Source: Limanda limanda (Eukaryota > Chordata > Actinopteri > Pleuronectiformes > Pleuronectidae). From it: a stretch of DNA of 64,000 nt. Both the position numbers and the translations under genes were made by a program. This document shows, piece after piece, positions 33,601 through 45,600 of the stretch; position 1 is the stretch's first letter, and each line of letters begins with the position of its first letter. The notes beneath the pieces were generated by a model. That model was not told the origin of the DNA, made no database searches, and saw nothing but the letters and a program-made list of their open reading frames with translations. The stretch lies in the NCBI RefSeq assembly GCF_963576545.1, contig NC_083655.1, positions 15,330,940-15,394,939 on the forward strand, read 5' to 3'.

Positions 33601-36600
33601 TGCACTCTTTTAAAACCTGTGCACACTCATTTGGTCACCTTAATGGATGGGCCAGTATTGACGTTTTCTCAGCGCCCTGGTGTGAGGGTCATAGTCTGGC
33701 CAATTGGCCACATCTGGAACCTATGAGTCCTGGAGTTTGAACTGAAAGCAGCTCCGCAGGACCTCACAATGAGGTTCTCAGTTCACTCTCCAAAGTAAGT
33801 AGCCGATTCATCCTCACAAGCTTAAAAAAAAGGCCAAGTTGACTTTAGTCATTCCTATAAAGCAACACTGGGTTAGTGTCTTATATAAAATTACTTGTCT
33901 TTGTCTCCTTTGTGCTCCTCTGAAATGGGAGAGAGTTGGATTGTGGTGGGTTGACAGTGTGTGAGGATGCTCAGTTATTCTAGCTGAGCTCCATGGTCAT
34001 TTATGTTGGTGATCTGCATACAAGAGTTTACTATGCTCTCTGTGTCTTAATTATGAAGTGCATAGGTCTGAATATTGTGCCCAAACAACAGTATAATCAA
34101 CTTGAGTAATGTTTTGATCTTGCATTTGCACGAGCAGTGCTTGCAGCAACCTTATATTTGGGAACACATTCAAGTTAAAACAGGGACTTTTCCCTAAACC
34201 AACTGCTTCTCTGAAAAGAATGAAACAAGTCTTAATTTGCATTTCCTTGCCACAGCTAGAATTTTGACAAGAGTGTTTGGAGATCAATGTTTTTTAAGGT
34301 CCCCTTTTAATAAAGAATTTAAAGAAACTTTCATTGTTATTGGACCTCCACATGCTAACCTAAAAACAGTGGCTTTGGGGCCATCAGAAAAGGGGCATTG
34401 ATGCTTTCAGGCACATTGGCATGTCCACTTACCTTACTAAAACAGATTAGTGAGATTTAACAGTCTGCCATTGTGTTCAGTCAGATGTGGGTCTGTATGC
34501 TCTGTCCAAAGGAATGGCCTGATCATGTTCACCAGGCTAATGTATGACACTGAGAGAGTGTTTTGAGAGGCATCATTCTAATCTTTTCCCTTGGGTCTCC
34601 TTTATGTCAAGTGTATCAGACTGAAGAGATTGGGAAACCCAGAGAGCCTCTGGTGAGGTAAACCTATTCAGGTGTTATAGAACTAGACCCCAGTTTATTC
34701 ATTATACTCTTTGATTGGCCCTTGATGGAGATGTTTCCTGTAAGATGAACCTGTAGAGCCATGGCAAGGCAACATTCCCTGATTTAATCTAGACTTTTAG
34801 CGGGTACAAGAACAAATTGTAAAGTTAAACACAATGAATATGAGGCGTAATTTGTGAATATATTTATATTTGCTCCAAGCTAAAGAAATACACTATTTGG
34901 GAAAGACTTGAATTTGAATAACAGCAGATTCATTTCACCTGACTCCTACAATAGGCCTGAAATATGACAAACATGTGACAATGAAATCACGGTAATAATT
35001 TACTGTTGGTTGAGAATGGCGCCTCCATATTAATGCCTTTCCATGATATTTGTATCAATCATGCAGTGGTTGTCGATTAGGATTCATAAATGTATTTAAT
35101 ATTATGGAACAGTATGAAATAGGATTTACTGTTGTCATCCATGTGCTGATCCCTTTGATGAACCAAGCACACCCACGAAAGTCAGTACCATGACCTAACT
35201 GATGTTCTATTTTTGCTCCCTGAACAGCAGAACCAGTGGATGTCCTAAAAGTATTAGATTTTCAAAATTACCCCGAAGGAGTGACGAAAATATCAGGATT
35301 TTGCACAAACCGAAGAGCATCACAGCCGGACTCAGCTTACAGAGTTGACAAGCAGATCCAGATCAGTGCCCCCACCACGCAGTTGTTCCCCGGTAAGAGA
35401 AACCTCTTTGCCTTTTCCTTGGTCACTATCATGTGGTTTTATTGTGTTTCAAAGTGAAAACATGCAAAAGTTTTAGCTTAATTTCCAATCATTGATTTGG
35501 TCCAGCAATGAACAAGAATGTCTTTTAACCAAACATGACATAACAGTACAGTTTTAACTAGTTAGCCGTGTTCGGAGTGTCCTAGGTCGCAATAACTCCA
35601 TCTCATTCACGTATCTTTTCCGCTCTTCATCTTCCTGTTTTAGCAGGAAGTGTCTTTCCCGAGGACTTCTCCATCCTGACCACAGTGCGCCCCAAGTCCG
35701 GCCTCCAGTCTTTCCTGCTGTCCATCTACAACAGGCAGGGAGTGCAGCAGCTGGGAGTGGAGGTTGGACGCTCACCTGTCTTCCTGTATGAGGATCAGAC
35801 TGGTAAACCAGCTCCGGAGGACTACCCCCTGTTCCGCAGTCTCAACCTCGCGGACGGAAAGTACGTCAGATCTCAGATGTGCACTCGTGTACTCACACAC
35901 TCATAACACGCCCACGCAGCTTCAAGCTCACAGCTGAAGCTGATTCAGAGGGAAAGGGTGTTGTAGCATGCAGGAAGGGAAGTAAAATCCTTGTTGGTGA
36001 ATGAGAGTGTTTGAAATGGTAAATGGTGCAGAAATGAGCGCACCAAATTTAATCTCCCTGGATTTAAAACTTGACCAGACCATCCAGGCCCGGTCAGTCT
36101 GCAGCACTGAATGACATGATAGAAAGTCACCCTGCATAGACAGATGGTCCGAAAACTGCCTGTGGTCCCATTATTTATCATATATTTTTGGATGCAATTG
36201 ATCTGTGTATTGGTTGTCAAAGGAAAACCAGCATGGGTTGTTCTGTATTCTCATTGAATTTGTTCTGAGAGGTGGATTTCAGGATTTTGGCAAACTAATT
36301 TGCTTAGTTAACTAACTAAATCAACTGAAACATTCAAACAATGCATTGATAAAAGCAAGAAAACAACCTAGATCTTCCCATCGTTGCACCACAGGTGCTC
36401 ATCACCGGATTATCCATCTCATCAGGGGTCCGCGGGCACAGAGACAGGTCAGAGACAGGGAGACACTGGATTATTGGGGCACAGCAGGGACTGCTATGGG
36501 CAACCTGACCTCATCCATGAACTCACTGCCTCTGTTATTTTAGAAACGGGGGGGAAAGGAAGGAGGAGGAAATGGGGGCGGGACTAAACTTCCTTTTTTA

Positions 36601-39600
36601 CCCCCTTGGATTACCTCACCCAACCAGAAACAGCACTGCTAACCTTTTAGCATTAACCTGATTATCTGCTCCAAAATTCAGAAATCCCTGAATTCTCGCT
36701 CAGAGCTTCAGCTTAGCTGACATGAGCCCGTGTGCTGGGGCAGAGGGGAATAAATACACGAATGGTAAAATACAACATGTGAATTAGTATTTAATGGTGT
36801 AATATTAATGACTGTTTTCTCACTAAATGAACATGCTGAAATACTAGTATAGTAGAATAGTTAATTTTTTTACCTTTCACAATATTTTTGTGTCCTCAAA
36901 TGCTCTTAGATTAGATCTAGTGTGCACATGATTAATATGATGGAAGAAAGCTCATGTCAGAAGAAAGCTCATGTCAATAAATCCTTTATATACAGGTTAT
37001 GACAAAGAGAACGTGTCTACAGACAGCTTTCTGTAGTTTTGTTGACTGTTTTGTGTATTTTTCGTGACATGCTCTTGAAGAGGCAGAGAGGATTTTGTAT
37101 CACCTCTCGGTCTGGATCAGTTCCAGCTCCAGGCCTTGTCTAAATCTTCAGTTCAGGCTTCGTACAGTGTGCAGTCCCTGTGGATGTATTGTTACTAAGA
37201 AGCAAAGGCCAAGCTTGAAAAAAGAGGCACAAAGATGACATTGATGAGGTGAAAAAGAGCATAATCCCTCTCTTTAGAGGGACTGGGAGGGCTTCTCGTT
37301 AACTCCTACACTGTATACAGTTGGGCTTAAAAACTCTTGAAATATGTTTTCTGGAAACACCTCTCTGACATTTTCCTTTTCAAACACAATGTTACTCGAC
37401 TTCTTCGGATCCTAATGCGCTTCAAAAGTTGGAGATATTCTTCAAACCTATTGAAGTCAGCATTTGCTTTTCTGCCTTACAGTATGAGTGACAAGTAATC
37501 CTTCCTGTTGTATCGCTAAGCCCATAGAGTTGTGCATGCTTGTTTTCCTCTAAGCTTCACTGCCTGCCCTGGAATGTCTCTTTATGATCTAGCTGTGTTC
37601 GGGCATTCCCTCTTCTGATAACAACATATAGCACCATAGAGAAGTAAAAGAAGTATCAGATCTGTGATACTCGCATCCCATGCAGCCATCTTGGGCTACA
37701 GTGGTGCCAGGTCTCATCTTCCACCTCAGAACAATGTTTTGACTGTGTGTCTCCTGCTCTGGCAAGGCAGGCCTTCCTGGATCCTGACACACACTTTCCA
37801 CAATGTTCACCACGTCTGTCATGCCGAGTAACCCAGAAGGAGGATTAAGTTTGGAGTTTAATGAGTGTAATCCCGTGTTAAACAGGGCCAAAGTGTGGGG
37901 GCAAGAATGTGGTCCACTGCTGCCTGGTATGCAATAGTCCTTCCTTAAGTGCAGTGGCAAATGGTCCAGAGGCGAAGGAGGTGTCAGACTCACGTGTGAC
38001 CTCGATTATCCCTTTGCGTCCATGGGTGTTGTTGATTCAAATGTGTCATTCATAACTCTGCTGCTCGTGCTTCTCTTAGCGTTTCGTCCTGTAATAAACG
38101 CCATCATTGCACAGTGGCTTTCTCATTGAGGTGATTTTTAATCATTAACATGATTATAATCCCATTAGAAGTGCTGATAAAGTGCCATGATAATCGAACG
38201 CTCAAACAACATGTTATTAACTTGCTGTTGAGATGACATCATTATCACACACTTGCAATGTGCCGTTGCGGTGCCTCACGTGCGCCACAGTATCTAGCCT
38301 TTCAGGATTATTTAGTGAAAGCAGCTGCGGTACTTTGATGTAAGTGTGCGATTTCATTTGAATTCCTGAAAACAATTTGAAACAGGATTAACTCTTTCAG
38401 CTCTGCGCTCCGTTCTAGTAAAGTTCTTCCTGTGATGCCCTGAACGACCCAGTGGCCTCTTTTTTTATTGCTCACCTCTCCTCACTGTGTCTTTGACCAG
38501 GTGGCACCGCGTGGCCATCAGCGTGGAGAAGCAGACGGTCACCATCATCGTCGACTGCAAGAAGAAGATCGTCAAGCCTCTCCTCAGGAGTGACCATGCT
38601 TCCATCGACACCAACGGCATCACCGTGTTCGGCTCCAGGATCCTGGACGAGGAGGTTTTCCAGGTAAAGTCGTCTGCTGTGGATTGTGAGGTCATATCCT
38701 TTTAGAATGATTTTTCTGCAAGAGGAAGAATGAGCTGCGTACTTGACCTTATTGCTGGTCTGCTCTTTGCCACATGAAAGAAATGATGTAGGCTCTACAA
38801 AGGCTTTCCCAGCAAGCAGTGTTTTCGTCTGTTCTGAATTTAAGTCTTCGTGTGTTATGTAGCTTTTCTCTTTGTGTACATCTCCTCATTCAAAATAATA
38901 GCATTTATTGTGTCCAGATTTCCCCCTTTGCCAAATATTGCTTCAAACACTTTGATTTGAGGGGGGTTTCAGTTGAAGTCCCATGGAGGCAGTACTGTTT
39001 CCTTTTGATGCTGCCTAAAAGGAATGTGGAGATGATAGAAACCAGGGAGGATCTGGAGCTCCTCACGTCTTTTGATTTTATATGCATCTTCTAGATATGA
39101 CACATATATCATAGATATTACAGAGCAGAAAGACCCTGCACAGACATATTCAGCTTTCCTTGTAACTTGGTCAATGTGTTGCTCTTGTTAACTTCCACCT
39201 GTGAGCAGTTCAGATTATGTGGAGATCAAAAGGACACAAAGCACAGTGTTGCTGCTTGCGTAGCTTTTTAAAATCAACATAGATTAAAAGCATGTACTAC
39301 TGCTTGGAGCTTAGTTTAAGTACGGCCAGAAAAATGAAGAGTGACTTCAGAGCTTATCACAGACTCATGGCATGAATGTTGTGATGTTGTGTTGTGGCTG
39401 TGTGTCTTGGAGACGAAGGCCTATGGAAACGTGATCTGGATGAGTTTGAAAAGATCAATTCTCACCTCCACAAATCATCAGCTGAGGTGCTTATTGCTGG
39501 TCTGCTCTTTGCCACATGAAAGAAATGATGTAGGCTCTACAAAGGCTTTCCCAGCAAGCAGTGTTTTCGTCTGTTCTGAATTTAAGTCTTCGTGTGTTAT

Positions 39601-42600
39601 GTAGCTTTTCTCTTTGTGTACATCTCCTCATTCAAAATAATAGCATTTATTGTGTCCAGATTTCCCCCTTTGCCAAATATTGCTTCAAACACTTTGATTC
39701 GAGGGGGGTTTCAGTTGAAGTCCCATGGAGGCAGTACTGTTTCCTTTTGATGCTGCCTAAAAGGAATGTGGAGATGATAGAAACCAGGGAGGATCTGGAG
39801 CTCCTCACGTATTTTGATTTTATATGCATCTTCTAGATATGACACATATATCATAGATATTACAGAGCAGAAAGACCCTGCACAGACATATTCAGCTTTC
39901 CTTGTAACTTGGTCAATGTGTTGCTCTTGTTAACTTCCACCTGTGAGCAGTTCAGATTATGTGGAGATCAAAAGGACACATAGCACAGTGTTGCTGCTTG
40001 CGTAGCTTTTTAAAATCAACATAGATTAAAAGCATGTACTACTGCTTGGAGCTTAGTTTAAGTACGGCCAGAAAAATGAAGAGTGACTTCAGAGCTTATC
40101 ACAGACTCATGGCATGAATGTTATGATGTTGTGTTGTGGCTGTGTGTCTTGGAGACGAAGGCCTATGGAAACGTGATCTGGATGAGTTTGAAAAGATCAA
40201 TTCTCACCTCCACAAATCATCAGCTGAGGTGCAGCTTCTACCCATAAAGTCCCTGCAGACTCTGACAGTGAACAGATGGTGATGTAATGGTTACATGGGA
40301 TGTTTTTTAAAGTCATCTTTATCTGCTTACCTGATTGCTATAACTTTGTGATTCGGACCTAAGTCACGTCAGCATTTGAACATCTTTGCCATCTTTTGTA
40401 TGTTATCATTGCCTCATTGATATTTTCTACAAAGCACATTTAGGGCTTTGCAAAGCTTCTCAGATCCTTTGTTGAAGCTTCTCTTTACCCTGTAATTAGA
40501 GACACTTAGAGGCAAAGGAGCCCTCTATCCTGGCCAACAGCTAATTGTTGGAGGTTTACATCGTGAGGTTAACTAAGATATTGCTGGCTTCTTTTGGATA
40601 GACTGTTAATCTGATGATGTGCAAGTGAAGTGGTTGAAGTGGCCAACCAATGTATGGGTTTCTAACTTGTTTCGGCAGCCATGTTGTATTTCACTGACAG
40701 AGAGAAGTGTTCCATACTCAGACAGCTTTTGAAATCCCTGCTTTTGACTACAGAGCTGTCAGTTGTTCCTGTCCACCAGTACAAGTATTAGGTGCAATAG
40801 CAGGTATGATGTAGTTGTCCTTTTTATTAACTTAAACGGATAAAACCTTAATTGTAAAAATGGTTATGGTTCCATCTACTAATGGAAGTATATGATACTT
40901 GGCTCAGGATGAGAAAGACACTTCGAGAAACTTACTTTTAGAATAGATCAGATGTAAGGTGTCACAGTCTGAGCTGTAAGATAATGACAGAAGTGACACA
41001 CCATCTTTACCAGCCATTCAAATCCTGTTAAAACAAATCACATTGATGTGAAAGAGGAAGCAGAGGCAGCTGTTGAACATGGTGTGTTTACATCTGATTG
41101 TGGATTTTATTTTCTGTGTTCCTCTCTTTAGCATTGCATTGATAGCTAGTGTGGTACATTAGCATAAAAGCTTTGTGTTGTGTCCAAAGCACTAAGTTCT
41201 AGGTACACCCACTATCAAGAGTTAATAAAACTGAGTCTTACGTAACTGCAATAGCCACATTATATACTGGCATTATATACTGGAAACACTGCGCCCAACC
41301 AGTTGGCAGAGATGATCATTACTCCATCCACCAGGTATCAGAACTGCAGGTAGATCCCTCCCCAAATCCTTTTACCGTGTCTCTAGCAGAGAGATTCAAC
41401 TAAACTAAATGACCTATTAGCTCTTAATAAGTGGTGAACACCTAAGTGTTGCCTTTGGAAAGAGCTGGTGCTGTTGTGATTTGGTTGAACAGTGGTTGAA
41501 TCCTTGTTGTTTCTGTTATTAGTAGTTTGTGTTGTGCTGGGAAAGTCCCAGACACTTTCTAACTGCATATCTTAGAGCAAATTGATAAAAAATAATACTA
41601 ATACAAATCTTTCTGGCAACTTTTTTGCATTTTGGCGTTTTGGTTTTGGTGTTGATCCTTAAGTCATTAATCTGACCATTACGCCGTGAGGCACAGTTCT
41701 TCCAGAGATGGATGCCGCCGTAGGATCAGGCAAATGTAAATAATGACTCACAATGGCTGAATTGACCTGACAGTCTTGGTGTGTGGTGGGTGGTAAAGGT
41801 CACTGGAAGGCTGTATGGGGGCTGCGTTTGCTTTGGAGAGAGTGCTGGATTGTTTATGGGCAGTAGGAACGGCTGGTCATTATAATGATGAATGGCTGCT
41901 ATTGTTCAAAAGAGATATATGTACGTATAAATAGTTTTTGGCATCCCTTGTCATCGCCACAGGGACAGAGCATCCTGCATGTTCGTGCACATGTCTTTTG
42001 TATCCTCTTTTTTTGGCATTAGATGCTCTGTCTCACCTCAGGCTATGCTGTCATTTGGTTTTTAACGTCCAGGTATTTGCTGATGAAGTGTTGTATACAA
42101 CCTTTGGTATTATCATTTTAAGTCAGACGACAAAATGAAAGAAATATAAATTATATTTTGGAGAAAGCACTCATTTGTTTTTGTTTTGCCATCATACAGG
42201 ACATATTGTTTCACTCAGTAGTAAACTGACTGATTTTGTTTAATCTACAAATTTTTAATAACATTTCAGGTATCTGGCTGTTGCTGAAATCTCTAAATGA
42301 GATTACTGTGTTGTAATGCTCTACAAAAAACGAGTGAGGATCTGTGGACTATTGTGCCTTAGCTGCAAAGTTTTATAAACAGATTAGTTTTCATATCTCT
42401 GGTTAGGAACCAGCGTTCATATGAAACAGTATGTCCAGTCAGAGTTTGGCCAGTGGACGTGCCGAAAATAGGAGCAATAAGTCTGCTTAACAGGGTCTTC
42501 ACTGTGTGGCTTTTGGAACAGCTCTCCTGTCTGTTCTCTGTCCCCTGCTCTCCTCTGAGATCCACAGGGACCGATGCATGCTGGTATATACAGGGGAAGG

Positions 42601-45600
42601 AAATACCTTGGCCTTGTGCATTCAGGCCAGTGGTTAGAATGAGAAAATAAATGGGTCCGAAATGTTAGTTTTGCTGAAAGGTTATGGGACCTTGGCAGAC
42701 TTTCTAGTATTTGATTCCAGTACAGTGATTTACCTGTTAGAACATTTTAGGAATGCAAACAATATTCTACCTTGGAAGGTACGTTTCTTGAATTTCAAGT
42801 GGGAATTTAATCATGACTTATATTTTCTCTGATATTCAAAGTCTGACATTTGTTTTTGCTAGTTGACCTGCATTTTTCATAAACGTCTATTCATGCCGTA
42901 CCTGCCCCAGGTTGGAGGGCGACCACCGTCGCTAAGGGATCTGGGTTTGGATGAATGGGAGTCTTTCATTGCCCCGTCAGGCCTTCCTCATTTCCTCACC
43001 CCCTCCCCTCCCTGCATATTCTCCCCCTTCCTCACCACCACCACCACCTACTCCTCCCTCTCCACCCCTCCCCATCCTGAGGCCTCCCTGCCCTGTCAAA
43101 GCCATAAGACTGTCTATTCATGCCTGGTCGACATTACCTGTCTGAACCGAGCACGCTCACACATACATACCTGCGTGGCCCCTCTATTTCTGGGTAGCAA
43201 ACACTCATCAGGGCTCAGTAAGGCTTAGCTGAAGGACTAAATGGTGCTGTGGTGTCTGTGACATGGTGTTAGGTTTGCCAGAAGGTGCATCTTGTTTCAG
43301 AAGGTGCATCCATTTGTGGTATTGCTGTGTATTTCTTAGCGTCTGGTTTAGCCTAGAAAAAATAGTAAATAGAAAAACTATAACAGATGGAGCAATATCT
43401 AAAGTGGACAGATGAGTTATTTTACCACTTCCACTAGCAAAACTTATTGTAGTCAGATTTGTGTTTACCTTCATTATAATTTGCTCTTGTTAAAGACCAG
43501 AGGCTTACTGCACTGCTAAAATGCTGAACTTGTGAATTGCTTCTTTAATGTCATGTTTAGGAGGCTCGGTCCTCCAGCTGTCGGGGGTTCAAGCCCATTC
43601 TGCCTTTTCTTAGCTCCCCTCTGCTCAGGCCCACTCTACTGTATAGACATTGGGGAGTGGCTAATTGTTGTGTGGGGCTGTCTAATTACAGTTAGCTGTG
43701 GCAGGACTAAAAGGTATGTTCCCCTAGGCCAAGGTACGTCAAAGGAACCAGGGGGACGACTAGTTGCGTTTTGATTCGGCCAGTGTTGCCGTGCGCTCAC
43801 CCTGTAATTACACCATGTAAGACAAGAGAGCAATCGAAACATTCAAATCATGGATGCTGTCTTCATGTAGGAAACATGTGATTTAACCTTTGACCCCTTC
43901 CTTTTACATCCATATTTATGTTTCTAAGGTTTCTCTGACCCTGTTTGCACAGCATCACAGAGCAGTGATGTTTAAACACCACTCCAGCCAGCTCTCCGGT
44001 AAAAATGGAGAACTTTAAAAATCCTCAAAAATTATTCAATAGGACATTGTACTAATGCATAGTCTCACTTTAGATTCTTTTCCACATTACCAATAAATAT
44101 TATCTTCAGTACATTAATAATTGTCATGCATTTAAACACTTTGAGAGCTCCACTGGTCGAGAACACAACCAAGAATCACAACACAGTGGATAAAGCAGGT
44201 ATAGATTTCTACAAGTCTCAGCTTTTGATCTTGACCCAGCTTCTCTCTTTCAGCCTCTCTCTTCTCGTTGACCTCTGACACCCCGGCCATTAACACACAG
44301 CCTCATGGGCCTGTTTCTGTGCTGTGCGATGCTGTGCTGTAGGTAGGAGGGGCATGTCTTTTTGGCTCTGCTCCGAGTTGCCAGAGGCTTTTGTCTCAGC
44401 TGTCCACAAAGGAAGACAGGTTCAGAGCCTCGGCATAACTCTTCCCAGGTGTTTCACAGCGCAAGACATATTTCACCATCCCAGCTGCTCTCTGTAAAGC
44501 TCTGCCTGTCGCTGGATGCTGCTTGGTGTCACCTCACTGAGCTGACATCAGTGTCTCACTCGGCTTATTGCGATCATATTCATTTGTCATGTTAATGCTG
44601 CAAATATTATATACGTTATCGTGTCGATATCGGAGCTCATCTGTCTTTCCATGTGCGTTCACTATTGGACGCGTCGGCCATGTTGCTCACGTCCCCCTAC
44701 AAAACAGCCAGAGGTTTCCTGCTTGTGCTGATCTGATGTGATCTGGGAGTTGAGCACCATGTCTCCGCAGCCTATTTGTGTGCAGACGGGTGGCTCTCCG
44801 ACGTGGCCTAATTAAAGCTGACTCTAGGCAGGGTTCAAGCGTTCAGTGTTGGTCTTTGGGTGACACATGAGGAAATACATGTCAACTTGAGTCAGGGCAA
44901 GGTTTGATCTCTCTCTTTCTCTGTCGAGCACACACGCACACACATGTGCATAAGCACACAAACACACACTGTCCCCTCTTCGTTTTGCAGGTAATTTTTG
45001 CTTTTTTATGGCATTTTCCCCCGTCTTTGTAGCATGCAAATGTTTTTGGGGGAATTTATACGTGTTCTGAACTTCTTTGCTAGCTTAGCTCACTTTCACT
45101 GCTTAAACCTAATTTATTTATTTGACCACTATTATATAATGAACCGTCATTACCCTCAGTTGTTGAGAAGCTTTCAGACAGAAGGAGTGAGCTGGTCACA
45201 CTGGGACTCTCGCCGTCTGACAGTGCAATACCTCCAGTGTAAAAACGAACTGACTGGCAACCCAAATCAGTGGGCTGGAATTATGAATAACAATGAGACA
45301 AGAGCATATACTTGGCAGGAACAGGCCGGAAATCATGATAAAAGCATAGACGATTCAGGTTGTAACCATCCCAGTTTAAGGTTGTATGCAAATGCATTGT
45401 GTTTGTGTAGTCAGAAAAATCAAGGTCTCTTAGCAAGAGTGTCCACCCAGCCAATGTGGACAGAGATGTTGATGGATGGTTACACAGAGAAGGTTTCAAG
45501 GACCACTGCTCCTTTTTTCATAGGACAAGCATTAACACATGCATGTTTATACTGAGCTGCATTTTGAGGATCCATAGATCTGGTTGTTTTAAGCAGGGAG

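Noticed and set aside
37589..37993. 134-codon minus-strand frame in intron 3
   Set aside because: GTG start, no recognised domain and no supporting signals. Not strong enough to call a gene or retrocopy.
38819..39836. Two nearly identical 91-codon frames in intron 4
   Set aside because: They are copies of the same non-coding unit in the tandem duplication, start at non-ATG codons and encode nothing recognisable.
43560..43600. GGGGTTCAAGCCC, similar to a tRNA B box
   Set aside because: No A box at the right distance, no cloverleaf and no SINE body around it.
44998..45555. 185-codon open frame in col11a1 intron 4
   Set aside because: It starts at TTG, has no recognised motif and lies inside an intron of a well-defined gene. 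Chance openness is the simplest reading.
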